From JAYUHK01 sp043778415 (GTDB taxonomy: Bacteria > Bacteroidota > Bacteroidia > Chitinophagales > Saprospiraceae): DNA of 12,808 nucleotides. This document shows positions 1 through 6,935 of this stretch, piece by piece; position 1 is the stretch's first letter, and each line of letters starts with the position of its first letter. The stretch is from positions 1 to 12,808 of the forward strand of contig JAYWGG010000314.1 in NCBI GenBank assembly GCA_043778415.1, written 5' to 3'. The notes under the pieces are model-generated. The model worked only from the letters and a program-made list of their open reading frames with translations. It did not search any database and was not told where the DNA came from. A program made the translations under genes and the position numbers.

Positions 1-2
1 AC

Positions 3-80
3 ACTCAATATCGCACTTTTTCGAGTGGCATCAACGCTCCGGGCAGAAATGTTTTTGCATCTTTGCGATTCAATCTTTAA
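3..80 (+). CDS. C-terminal end of an outer-membrane beta-barrel protein (TonB-dependent receptor-like), partial
   Basis: Only the last 25 codons lie in the window, ending in TAA at 78-80. The residues read TQYRTFSSGINAPGRN then VFASLRFNL. Bacteroidota TonB-dependent receptors and related barrels often end with a PGRN-like turn followed by a final beta strand of alternating hydrophobic residues, and this tail has that shape. The other two forward frames give no recognisable tail. The stop codon is the first three bases of the TAAGGAATG end of repeat copy 1. Identification rests on a very short stretch, so the protein class is an inference and the exact family is unknown. Confidence 0.5.
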   Translation, partial: TQYRTFSSGINAPGRNVFASLRFNL

Positions 81-239
81 GGAATGAAGAGAAAATAAGA
101 ATGAAGAGAAGACAAGGTACTTCAATTTTTTCGATAAATTCAACCAACAACAAAGCGTCTTGAAAGTGCGTTTAGTTGGCTTAATTTATTGGCGCAAATG
201 AATAATTTTTGTCTTTTCTTCGCTCTTTCACCGACTTTC
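80..239. repeat. Palindromic intergenic repeat, copy 1 (diverged)
   Basis: This begins with AGGAATGAAGAGAAAATA and continues with AAGGTACTTCAATTTTTTC (114-132), which closely matches the left arm of copy 2 (6494 onward). The region from about 100 to 225 is a long imperfect palindrome: the left arm GAAGAGAAGACAAGG pairs with the reverse complement of the segment near 208-222, and ATAAATTCAACCAACAA (134-150) pairs with the TTAGTTGGCTTAATTTAT segment (172-189). The outer right end is not recognisable, so the end coordinate is set by analogy with the other copies. A 12-bp direct repeat, GAATGAAGAGAA, occurs at 82-93 and 99-110, a 17-bp duplication absent from copies 2 and 3. The element fills the space between the barrel-protein stop codon and waaA, where I see no other clear signal. 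Confidence 0.6.
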
Positions 240-264
240 AATAAAGAATTTGCTGCGTTAAATT

Positions 265-1509
265 ATGCTTTTTTTATACGATATTTCGATTTATTTTTAC
301 GCTTTTTGTGTCAAAGTCCTCTCGCAGTTGGGCAATAAAAAAGCACAACTTTGGCTGGCAGGCAGAGCCAACTGGGAAGCCGAACTCTCGCAAATAAAAT
401 TTCAAAAACCCGTCCTCTGGATGCACTGCGCCTCGCTCGGAGAGTTCGAACAAGGGCGACCGATATTGGAAATTTTGCACCAAAAAAATCCCAACGTTGA
501 GATTTTATTGACGTTTTATTCGCCGTCGGGCTACGAAATCCGCAAAAACTATCCGCTCGCGCACCACGTTTGCTATCTGCCTTTGGACAGTAAAAAAAAC
601 GCAGAAAAATTTTTAGAAATCACACAACCACACGCCGCTATTTTTGTGAAATATGAGTTTTGGCTGCACTTTTTGATAGCATTAAAATCAAGAAAAATAA
701 ACACTTATCTCGTGTCCGCAATATTTCGCCCGAAGCAAATATTTTTTCGATGGTACGGAAAATTATTTTTAGAAATTTTAAAAGATTACGAGCATATTTT
801 TGTCCAAAATAAATCTTCTTTGGATATTTTACAAAAAAATAATATTGTCCAAAATGTGACTTTGGCGGGCGACACGAGAGTAGATAGAGTGTTGGATTTG
901 GCAAAAAACGCCCAAAAATTGTCACTGATTGACATTTTTTCAAAAAATAATAAAATATTTATCGCAGGCAGCACTTGGCAAGCCGACGAAAAAATACTCC
1001 TTCCATTTTTCCAAAACATCATTCCGCAAGGCTGGAAAGTCATCATTGCGCCGCATGAAATAGACGAAAAACACCTCCAAAATATTTGTAAACATCTGAA
1101 AAACAACTATTTAAAATATTCAGAAGCCAACGAAAATAACATCGCCGAACCCCAAATTCTCCTCATCGACAACATCGGAATGCTCGCCAGCTTGTACCAA
1201 TACGCTACCGTCGCCTACATCGGAGGCGGATTTGGTGCAGGTATTCACAATACATTAGAGCCAATGTCTTTCAAATTGCCTGTCATCTTTGGTACAAAAT
1301 ACCAAAAATTTGAAGAAGCGAATTGGGCTGTCGAGCATCAAGCCGCTTTTTCTATTCAAAATATTTCGGAACTTCAAGCCGCTTTCGACCTCCTCCAAGA
1401 TACCAATCAATACCAAACTTCCGCAGCCGCAGCCTTTCAATATCTACAAAAAAATAGCGGCGCCACCGAAAAAATAATCGCCTATCTCCACACATCTGGC
1501 GATTTGTAA
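265..1509 (+). CDS. waaA: 3-deoxy-D-manno-octulosonic acid (Kdo) transferase
   Basis: This enzyme transfers Kdo from CMP-Kdo to lipid IVA at the cytoplasmic face of the inner membrane, an essential step of lipid A-Kdo assembly. It has 414 residues, a normal length for the family. The N-terminus (about 1-25) is hydrophobic and aromatic, as in the usual membrane anchor. The motif HCASLGE ends in Glu60, the position of the catalytic base in the family. Further family motifs are KYEFW (129-133), AGDTRVDRV (201-209), GSTW (235-238), APHE (262-265) and GGFGAGIHNTLEP (320-332), the last forming the CMP-Kdo-binding GT-B domain. The first ATG gives the expected N-terminus. The gene stands alone: no other lipopolysaccharide gene is visible, and the next gene has its own promoter. 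The number of Kdo residues added cannot be read from the sequence. The name kdtA is equivalent. Confidence 0.93.
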   Translation: MLFLYDISIYFYAFCVKVLSQLGNKKAQLWLAGRANWEAELSQIKFQKPVLWMHCASLGEFEQGRPILEILHQKNPNVEILLTFYSPSGYEIRKNYPLAHHVCYLPLDSKKNAEKFLEITQPHAAIFVKYEFWLHFLIALKSRKINTYLVSAIFRPKQIFFRWYGKLFLEILKDYEHIFVQNKSSLDILQKNNIVQNVTLAGDTRVDRVLDLAKNAQKLSLIDIFSKNNKIFIAGSTWQADEKILLPFFQNIIPQGWKVIIAPHEIDEKHLQNICKHLKNNYLKYSEANENNIAEPQILLIDNIGMLASLYQYATVAYIGGGFGAGIHNTLEPMSFKLPVIFGTKYQKFEEANWAVEHQAAFSIQNISELQAAFDLLQDTNQYQTSAAAAFQYLQKNSGATEKIIAYLHTSGDL

Positions 1510-1519
1510 ACATTCGACA

Positions 1520-1551
1520 TTTGATATTTTGTATTCTTTTTTGTATCTTCG
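1520..1551 (+). promoter_or_regulatory. Bacteroidota-type promoter for the E1 gene
   Basis: TTTG at 1520-1523 and TATCTTCG at 1544-1551 are 20 bp apart, matching the Bacteroidota -33/-7 consensus TTTG / TAnnTTTG with one mismatch. Transcription would start near 1557-1560, about 20 bases before the ATG at 1578. The position also argues against the upstream in-frame TTG at 1521 as the translation start, because that codon lies inside the promoter. Confidence 0.55.
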
Positions 1552-1577
1552 CAGCAACAAAACACGGCACTACAACG

Positions 1578-3647
1578 ATGACTACTACACCCGTTTTTAT
1601 CCCCAAAGATACGCTCTTGTTGGCTTTCCGACATCTCGCAACCGCCAAAGCCCTCACAGAACTCTACGAAGAAAATTTTAAACTCGTTTCAAAATACGTC
1701 CACGCTACCTCGCGCGGACACGAAGCTATCCAGATAGCACTCGGCTTGCAGCTGCTCCCACAAGATTTTTTATTCCCCTACTATCGCGACGACGCAATGC
1801 TGCTCGCCATCGGCGTACAACCCTACGACCTCATGCTGCAACTGCTCGCCAAACGCGACGACCCGTTTTCGGCGGGACGGACGTACTACTGTCACCCAAG
1901 TCTGCGCGACGACGACAAACCCAAGATTCCGCACCAATCCTCCGCTACGGGAATGCAAGCAATACCCGCCACTGGCGCAGCGATGGGATTCTGGTACAAA
2001 GAGAAAATGGGCTTGTCCGACCCTACGCAAGCCGCTCCGATTGTCGTCTGCTCACTCGGCGATGCCAGCATTACGGAGGGCGAAGTCGCAGAAGCCTTCC
2101 AAATGGCGGTGCTTAAAAAACTGCCGATTCTTTATTTGGTGCAAGACAATGGCTGGGATATTTCGGCATCGGCGGACGAAATCCGTGCCAACGATGCCAC
2201 TCACTACGGGCGTGGCTTCAAAGGCTTGGAAGTCAGGACTTTGGACGGCAACGACTTTGTATCCTGCTACCTCGAACTGCACGAAATTATCGAAAAAATG
2301 CGCACCGAGCGACGACCGTTTTTGGTCCATGCCAAAGTACCGCTCCTCAATCACCACACGTCGGGAGTCAGAAAAGAATGGTATCGAGATGACTTGGAGG
2401 AACACCAAACCCGCGACCCCTACCCGATTTTGCGCCGCCAACTTGCCGAAGGCTTGTTTGACGACGAACAGTTGGACTACTTGGAAGACCTCGTGACGCA
2501 GATAGTGACGGCTGATTTTTTGCGCGCCCAACGAGCGGAAGATCCCTCGCCTGCCGACCTTTTTACGAATGATTTTTTGCCAACTCCTATCATACACGAA
2601 ACTGGCGAGCGCGCGCCCGCCGAGCGCGAACCGAAAGTAATGGTGGATTGCGCGCTGCTGGCGGTGCAAGAACTGATGGATTTGTACCCCGAATGTCTGC
2701 TTTACGGGCAGGACGTAGGCGGACGGCTCGGCGGCGTATTTCGCGAAGCGGCAACTTTGGCACAGCGATTCGGCGACACACGAGTTTTCAACACACCGAT
2801 TCAGGAGGCATTTATCGTCGGCAGCACCGTCGGAATGTCTGCCGTAGGCTTGAAACCGATAGTAGAAGTACAGTTTGCGGACTATATTTTTCCGGGTATC
2901 AACCAGTTGTTCACCGAAGTCAGCCGCTCTTGCTACCTCACGAATGGAAAATATCCCGTCAGTATGGTGCTGCGGATTCCGATTGGCGCGTATGGGAGCG
3001 GTGGACCGTATCACTCATCAAGCGTGGAGGCTATCGTGGCAAATATTCGAGGCATCAAAATAGCCTATCCGAGCAACGGTGCCGACCTCAAAGGATTGCT
3101 AAAAGCGGCTTATTACGACCCCAATCCAGTTGTGATTTTTGAACACAAGGGACTGTATTGGAGCAAAGTGCGCGGCACAGAAGCTGCCCGATGCGTAGAG
3201 CCAAGTGCCGACTATATCCTGCCGTTGGGGAAAGGAAACATGGTGCTGCTCGCCGCGCCGCAACTCGTAGCAAGCGGCAAAGCGGCGTTGGTCGTGACTT
3301 ACGGCATGGGCGTACACTGGACTTTGAACGCTGCCAAAGAGCTGCCCGAGCAAGTCAGTATTCTTGATTTGAGGACACTTTTTCCGTTGGATACGGAGTT
3401 GATTTTTGCGGAGGTTCGCCGTCATGGACGCTGTTTGGTCGTCACGGAGGAGTCCGTGAATGGCAGTTTTGCGCAAGCCCTTGCGGGAAGGATTCAGGAA
3501 GAATGTTTTGCTGATTTAGACGCGCCGGTGCGGACATTGGGCTCAGAAAACTTACCTGCTATCCCACTCAACACGATTTTGGAGCAAACGATGATACCGA
3601 GTATCGAAAAAGTTGCGGCAGCAATAGCGAGTTTATTGGCTTTTTAG
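1578..3647 (+). CDS. Fused alpha/beta E1 component of a 2-oxo-acid dehydrogenase (2-oxoisovalerate type)
   Basis: This is the thiamine-diphosphate-dependent E1 that decarboxylates a branched-chain or related 2-oxo acid and passes the acyl group to a lipoyl E2. It has 689 residues with both subunits in one chain. The alpha-like half (about 30-330) carries the ThDP motif GDASITEGE (161-169) followed by QDNGW (189-193); the usual third Gly of GDG is Ala. After a linker, the beta-like half (from about 353) has YGQDVGGRLGGVF and TPIQEAFIVGSTVGM, whose Glu410 matches the ThDP-activating Glu, then a transketolase C-terminal domain. Fused E1 proteins of this length are common in Bacteroidota, where branched-chain substrates feed iso-fatty-acid synthesis. 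The in-frame TTG at 1521 would add 19 residues that fit no family member, so I chose the ATG. No E2 or E3 gene is in the window. The gene is visibly richer in G+C than waaA. Exact substrate is uncertain: branched-chain, pyruvate or acetoin. Confidence 0.88.
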   Translation: MTTTPVFIPKDTLLLAFRHLATAKALTELYEENFKLVSKYVHATSRGHEAIQIALGLQLLPQDFLFPYYRDDAMLLAIGVQPYDLMLQLLAKRDDPFSAGRTYYCHPSLRDDDKPKIPHQSSATGMQAIPATGAAMGFWYKEKMGLSDPTQAAPIVVCSLGDASITEGEVAEAFQMAVLKKLPILYLVQDNGWDISASADEIRANDATHYGRGFKGLEVRTLDGNDFVSCYLELHEIIEKMRTERRPFLVHAKVPLLNHHTSGVRKEWYRDDLEEHQTRDPYPILRRQLAEGLFDDEQLDYLEDLVTQIVTADFLRAQRAEDPSPADLFTNDFLPTPIIHETGERAPAEREPKVMVDCALLAVQELMDLYPECLLYGQDVGGRLGGVFREAATLAQRFGDTRVFNTPIQEAFIVGSTVGMSAVGLKPIVEVQFADYIFPGINQLFTEVSRSCYLTNGKYPVSMVLRIPIGAYGSGGPYHSSSVEAIVANIRGIKIAYPSNGADLKGLLKAAYYDPNPVVIFEHKGLYWSKVRGTEAARCVEPSADYILPLGKGNMVLLAAPQLVASGKAALVVTYGMGVHWTLNAAKELPEQVSILDLRTLFPLDTELIFAEVRRHGRCLVVTEESVNGSFAQALAGRIQEECFADLDAPVRTLGSENLPAIPLNTILEQTMIPSIEKVAAAIASLLAF

Positions 3648-3668
3648 TTTTTAGTTTTTAGTTTTTAG
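3641..3668 (+). repeat. Four tandem TTTTTAG heptamers across the E1 stop codon
   Basis: Four perfect copies of TTTTTAG run head to tail. The first contains the E1 stop codon TAG (3645-3647) and the other three follow directly. It is probably a slippage product in a non-coding tail. No function is evident. Confidence 0.85.
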
Positions 3669-3690
3669 CTGCGCAAAATATTTTTCCCCA

Positions 3691-3722
3691 AAAGAATAAA
3701 AACTCAAAAGGGACTTTTGAGT
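3691..3722 (-). terminator. Intrinsic terminator of the cytochrome c peroxidase gene
   Basis: Read on the minus strand, ACTCAAAAG (3722-3714), loop TCC and CTTTTGAGT (3710-3702) form a perfect 9-bp hairpin followed by a T-rich run (3701-3690). The hairpin overlaps the last codons and the TGA stop of the peroxidase gene (3704-3706). On the plus strand the hairpin is not followed by T residues. It could still act as a weak barrier to transcripts arriving from the convergent E1 gene. Confidence 0.65.
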
Positions 3723-4864
3723 GCTGGATTGTTGAGTAAAGTCGTGTCGCTCAATGTTTTCATAAATGCGATAATTTGCTTGATTTCTGTCGGCGTGAGC
3801 TGCGCAAGCGGAATGGATTTTACGAGCGGTGAGATATTATCGGAGCCTTTGCCACCCGAGTGGTAATGCTCCATTACTTGCTCCAAAGTTTGCATCCGTC
3901 CGTCGTGCATGTAGGGCGCAGAAAATTCGATGTTTCGCAGCGACGTGACACGAAATTTTCCATTGTCTAATTTTTTTCCAGAAAAACCTCCCAGTCCTTT
4001 GTCCAAAAAATTATCCAAATCCGCCACGCTGTCCAAACCATTGTTCAAAAACTCATTGGTCGTAAAAAGCGGCGCGTTGTGGCAGTGTCCGCACTGCGCA
4101 TCTCGAAAGCCGTCTTCATTGAAAAAAAGTCCTTTTCCAACTATTTCGTCGTCCGAATACTGGTACGCGCCTTGACCAAAAGGAAGCGGCGCGCGGTCGT
4201 ATTTTGCTTTTCCACTGCTGACGATAGTGCGCTCAAACTGTGATAAGGCTTTGACTGCCAACTCTTTAGATATTTCAGATTTATTTTTTATCCCAAACGC
4301 TTCGCGAAAATATTTTGGATAGTCGCTGTGACGGCGCAGTTTATCGACTGCTCTGTCCCAAGATTCGTTCATTTCTAAATGGTCTGTGATAGGCATTTCG
4401 GCTTGCTGCTCGAGGGTCGAAACTCGCCCGTCCCAAAACAAACCTTTGGTATAAAAACCGACATTTTCGAGGGACATGGCACTGCGCTTGCCCGCCAAGC
4501 CCAACACGCCTCTGCTCAATGCCTGATTGTCGGTAAATCCTCCCGCCGTATGGTGGCAACTGCTACAAGATAAACTGCTGTCCGATGACAAAATTGGGTC
4601 ATAAAACAAGCGTCGCCCAAGTGCAACGCCTTGTTTGGTCATCGGATTACCGACAGGAATGACCATTTTGGGGAAAAGCGGCGGAGCTTTGATAGTGTCG
4701 GGCGTAGGCGCATACTCAATCGAAGTCAGGTCGCCACTGCCCGGAGCTTCAATGACAGGCGGCTCTGTGCGGCAACTTGCGAAACTTATGGCGGCGGCTC
4801 CAAACAAGACTTTTAGACCTATTTTGGCGCATCGAATTGAACTATTTTTTGCAAAAAATTTCAT
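3704..4864 (-). CDS. Di-haem cytochrome c peroxidase (CcpA/MauG family), probable lipoprotein
   Basis: This enzyme reduces hydrogen peroxide in the periplasm with electrons from cytochromes or the quinone pool. It has 386 residues. Residues 1-31 form an export signal: basic start, hydrophobic core VLFGAAAISFA and a Cys at 31 in FASC, which suggests lipidation although Phe at -3 is not ideal. Two c-haem sites are present: CSSCH (100-104) and CGHCH (258-262). FWDGR (143-147) holds the Trp conserved between the haems. PYMHDG (317-322) supplies Met319, the sixth haem ligand of true peroxidases, where MauG has Tyr, so peroxidase activity is more likely than cofactor maturation. It lies 79 bp downstream of the aminotransferase gene on the same strand, so co-transcription is possible. 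Its terminator hairpin is embedded in its 3' end. Confidence 0.88.
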   Translation of the reverse strand: MKFFAKNSSIRCAKIGLKVLFGAAAISFASCRTEPPVIEAPGSGDLTSIEYAPTPDTIKAPPLFPKMVIPVGNPMTKQGVALGRRLFYDPILSSDSSLSCSSCHHTAGGFTDNQALSRGVLGLAGKRSAMSLENVGFYTKGLFWDGRVSTLEQQAEMPITDHLEMNESWDRAVDKLRRHSDYPKYFREAFGIKNKSEISKELAVKALSQFERTIVSSGKAKYDRAPLPFGQGAYQYSDDEIVGKGLFFNEDGFRDAQCGHCHNAPLFTTNEFLNNGLDSVADLDNFLDKGLGGFSGKKLDNGKFRVTSLRNIEFSAPYMHDGRMQTLEQVMEHYHSGGKGSDNISPLVKSIPLAQLTPTEIKQIIAFMKTLSDTTLLNNPALKSPF

Positions 4865-4908
4865 AAAATATTAATTTTAAGAACGCTAAAATCTAACAAA
4901 AGGCTTTA

Positions 4909-4928
4909 TTTTGTTATATCTAACAAAA
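4909..4928. repeat. Perfect inverted repeat between the aminotransferase and peroxidase genes
   Basis: TTTTGTTA (4909-4916), loop TATC and TAACAAAA (4921-4928) form a perfect 8-bp stem, 16 bp past the aminotransferase stop codon. The 11-mer ATCTAACAAAA occurs here (4918-4928) and again at 4891-4901. The stem has only two G:C pairs and no T run follows on the minus strand, so a terminator role is weak; an operator or simple A/T-rich chance palindrome is also possible. Confidence 0.35.
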
Positions 4929-4943
4929 AACCAAAAAAACACA

Positions 4944-6422
4944 TTACATCGCAAAACATTTTTCTAAATCTAACGCGTGGATTTCGCCTTTTTTGAGATA
5001 ATATTCGTTGTGCTTGTTGCTGTATTCGTAGTCTTCGGCGTAAGTTCGGAAATTTTTGGCGACCTCCTCGATTGCGTCCATCACAAAATCTAATTCGGCA
5101 TCGGTCATTATCGGGTGCAGCGAAAGCCGAATCCAGCCGGGCTTTTCGGTAAGATTTCCGCCGTCTATTTTGTCCGTAATGCCTCGCGAATACTCGGGAG
5201 TCACGTTGAGCAAATAATGTCCGTACGTCCCTGCGCAAGAGCAGCCGCCACGCACCTGAACCCCAAAATGGTCGTTGAGCAGCTTGACGCACAGGTTGTA
5301 GTGCAAATCCTTGACATAAAACGAAATTACACCGATTCTGTTGCGATGTTGGGTCGCTAAAAGGTGAATATTTTTTATGGTATCGAACCGAGCGAAGGCT
5401 TTTTCGAGTAGTTGATGCTCGCGAGCGAGAATATTTTCTACGCCCATTTGCTCTTTGAGCCGAATGGCGAGCGCGGTGCGGATAGTCTGCAAAAACGGCG
5501 GCGTGCCACCGTCTTCACGCGCTTCGATGTCTTGTATATAATGGTGTCCGCCCCATGGATTCGTCCACGTCACGGTGCCTCCGCCCGGGTGATCGGGGAC
5601 GGCATTGCGGTACATTTTGGAGTGAAAAATCAGCACGCCAGAAGTTCCCGGTCCGCCGAGAAACTTGTGGGGAGAGAAATAAATAGCGTCCAAACTCGCC
5701 GTTTCGTCGCCTTCGGGGTGCATATTGATAGGCGCATAGGGCGCGGAGCAGGCAAAATCCACGAAACAAAGTCCGCCGACGGCGTGCATTATTTTTGCCA
5801 CTTCGTGAAACGGCGTGACGATGCCCGTGACGTTGGAGCAGCTCGTGATGGCGGCGATTTTGATTGGGCGATGCTCATACTTTTGGAGCAAAACACGAAG
5901 CTGTTGGAGGTCTATCAAGCCGTCGGAAGTAGGCGCGATGGTCACTACGTCGGCGAGCGTTTCGAGCCAAGAAGTCTGGTTGGAGTGGTGTTCCATGTGA
6001 GAAATAAACACGACGGGACGTTCTTCGTCGCTCACTTCTAATTGATTTCTGAACTTTTCGGGGACTTTTAGACCCAAGATTCGCTGCAATTTATTGACTG
6101 CGCCCGTCATGCCGCTGTCGCAACAAATCAGCACATCGTCGGCGTTTGCGCGGACGTGTTGCTTGATAATCTGGCGAGCTTTGTTGTAGGCTTGCGTCAT
6201 GCTGGTACCCGTCACGGAGGTTTCGGTGTGCGTATTCCCTATGAAAGGCGCAAAATCTTCCAACATTTTTTTTTCTATCGGTGCGTAGAGCCGCCCCGAC
6301 GCAATCCAATCGGCATAAACGATATTTTTTTGACCAAAATGTGACATAAAATTCTGTTCTATTCCGACCGTTTTTTGTCTGAATTGCGAAAAATGCGCTT
6401 CCAATTTTTTTGTTTCAATCAT
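4944..6422 (-). CDS. Class V aminotransferase / cysteine-desulfurase-like PLP enzyme
   Basis: This is a PLP-dependent fold-type I enzyme of the SufS/CsdA-like branch, 492 residues, longer than the 400-420 of classic SufS. Visible motifs are HMEHHSNQTSW (142-152, PLP-stacking His), SNVTG (196-200), VDFA with Asp222 contacting the pyridine nitrogen, and SPHKFLGGPGT (250-260) with Lys253 as the Schiff-base lysine. RGGCSCAGTYG (391-401) places Cys394 and Cys396 in the loop that carries the catalytic Cys of cysteine desulfurases. The N-terminal part (ADWIASGRLYAPIE) and the acidic, aromatic C-terminal tail extend beyond a minimal SufS. No Suf or Isc genes are nearby, so a housekeeping Fe-S role is not supported. 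Sulfur mobilisation from cysteine, or another beta-elimination on an unknown substrate, is an inference. The start is the first ATG of the frame, about 10 bases after a probable promoter. Confidence 0.82.
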   Translation of the reverse strand: MIETKKLEAHFSQFRQKTVGIEQNFMSHFGQKNIVYADWIASGRLYAPIEKKMLEDFAPFIGNTHTETSVTGTSMTQAYNKARQIIKQHVRANADDVLICCDSGMTGAVNKLQRILGLKVPEKFRNQLEVSDEERPVVFISHMEHHSNQTSWLETLADVVTIAPTSDGLIDLQQLRVLLQKYEHRPIKIAAITSCSNVTGIVTPFHEVAKIMHAVGGLCFVDFACSAPYAPINMHPEGDETASLDAIYFSPHKFLGGPGTSGVLIFHSKMYRNAVPDHPGGGTVTWTNPWGGHHYIQDIEAREDGGTPPFLQTIRTALAIRLKEQMGVENILAREHQLLEKAFARFDTIKNIHLLATQHRNRIGVISFYVKDLHYNLCVKLLNDHFGVQVRGGCSCAGTYGHYLLNVTPEYSRGITDKIDGGNLTEKPGWIRLSLHPIMTDAELDFVMDAIEEVAKNFRTYAEDYEYSNKHNEYYLKKGEIHALDLEKCFAM

Positions 6423-6438
6423 TCGTCCAATATTTTTA

Positions 6439-6471
6439 CAAAATTAGGTATTTTTTAGAACAAAAAGCAAA
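6439..6471 (-). promoter_or_regulatory. Probable promoter of the aminotransferase gene
   Basis: On the minus strand TTTG (6471-6468) and TAATTTTG (6446-6439) are 21 bp apart, a full -7 match and an acceptable -33 for Bacteroidota. Transcription would start about 10 bases before the ATG. The 12-mer TACCTAATTTTG containing the -7 element recurs exactly in front of the NADH dehydrogenase gene (11700-11689). Confidence 0.45.
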
Positions 6472-6493
6472 TTGTTATTTGGGAATGTGAGTA

Positions 6494-6653
6494 AGGAATG
6501 AGGAAAAAATAAGGTACTTAATTTTTTCCAATAAATTCAAACAATAACAAGGCATTTTTGAGGCGCAACGCAGGGCGTTATAACGAAAAAATAACGCAGT
6601 GATTGGTTGTAATTTAGCAGAAAAAATGAGTAGTTTATTTTAGATACATTCCT
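6494..6653. repeat. Palindromic intergenic repeat, copy 2 (intact, 160 bp)
   Basis: The whole 160 bp folds back on itself. The left end AGGAATGAGGAAAAAATAAG and the reverse complement of the right end (AGGAATGTATCTAAAATAAA) match at 18 of the outer 25 positions. Pairing continues inward through ATAAATTCAA (6531-6540), which faces TAATTTAGCA (6610-6619), and through ATTTTT (6554-6559) with AAAAAT (6587-6592). The tip is AACGC-AGG-GCGTT (6567-6579). TA dinucleotides flank both ends, at 6492-6493 and 6653-6654. It lies in the 513-bp divergent spacer between the aminotransferase and sensor genes and has no coding capacity. Confidence 0.8.
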
Positions 6654-6696
6654 AAAAAATGTATCCAAAGTAAGTTACCCATTTTTCTTCATTCCT
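6643..6696. repeat. Inverted right end plus solo terminal fragment of the palindromic repeat
   Basis: GATACATT (6643-6650) and AATGTATC (6658-6665) are a perfect 8-bp inverted repeat. The similarity extends to 21 bp (17 matches) between the right arm of copy 2 and the reverse complement of 6658-6678. The fragment ends at CATTCCT (6690-6696). Read on the minus strand it starts AGGAATGAAGAAAAATGGGT, which resembles the left end of copies 1 and 3. This is probably a remnant of a second element placed next to copy 2. Confidence 0.55.
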
Positions 6697-6742
6697 AATA
6701 ATAAAGCCTCCCAAGTTTTTTTTCTATTTTTTGGTAAAAAAA

Positions 6743-6773
6743 TTTGCAAGCCCAAAAAAATCGCTTATCTTTG
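6743..6773 (+). promoter_or_regulatory. Strong Bacteroidota-type promoter of the hybrid sensor gene
   Basis: TTTG at 6743-6746 and TATCTTTG at 6766-6773 are separated by 19 bp, an exact match to the TTTG / TAnnTTTG consensus with optimal spacing. Transcription would start near 6780, leaving a leader of about 155 bases before the ATG at 6936. Confidence 0.75.
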
Positions 6774-6793
6774 TCCCAACAAACCAACACGAC

Positions 6794-6821
6794 AACATAG
6801 GATTTCTTCCTATTGTTTTTT
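6794..6821 (+). terminator. Terminator-like hairpin in the leader of the hybrid sensor gene
   Basis: AACATAGGA (6794-6802), loop TTTCT and TCCTATTGTT (6808-6817) form a stem of about nine pairs with one bulge. The descending arm merges into a run of six T (6816-6821). It begins only about 15 bases after the predicted transcription start and 115 bases before the coding region, so it could act as an attenuator. The rest of the leader (6822-6935) shows only an A/T-rich inverted repeat near 6851-6870 and no recognised riboswitch. Confidence 0.4.
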
Positions 6822-6935
6822 GCTATTCAGACAAAAATTCATTTCAAACTATTTATTTTCAAATAAAATAACTGCATCGGCGAGATGAAGACTTGATTTT
6901 CTGTATATTTTAAAAACAAAATTCTCACACACACA

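Noticed and set aside
1..87. Frame-1 reading TLNIALFRVASTL... ending at 85-87 as an alternative upstream protein tail
   Set aside because: It resembles no known C-terminus, whereas frame 3 ends with a barrel-like final strand and a stop directly at the repeat end.
1521..1577. TTG-initiated extension of the E1 protein by 19 residues
   Set aside because: The extension (MIFCILFCIFAATKHG...) fits no E1 family member and the TTG lies inside the predicted -33/-7 promoter, so the ATG at 1578 is the better start.
2052..3014. 320-codon open frame antisense to the E1 gene
   Set aside because: It shows no recognisable motif and lies entirely inside a strongly conserved coding gene with higher G+C, where long antisense frames arise by chance.
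6494..6653. CRISPR array or tRNA-like structure in the repeat-rich spacer
   Set aside because: There are no regularly spaced direct repeats, and the palindrome has no cloverleaf arms or conserved tRNA bases.
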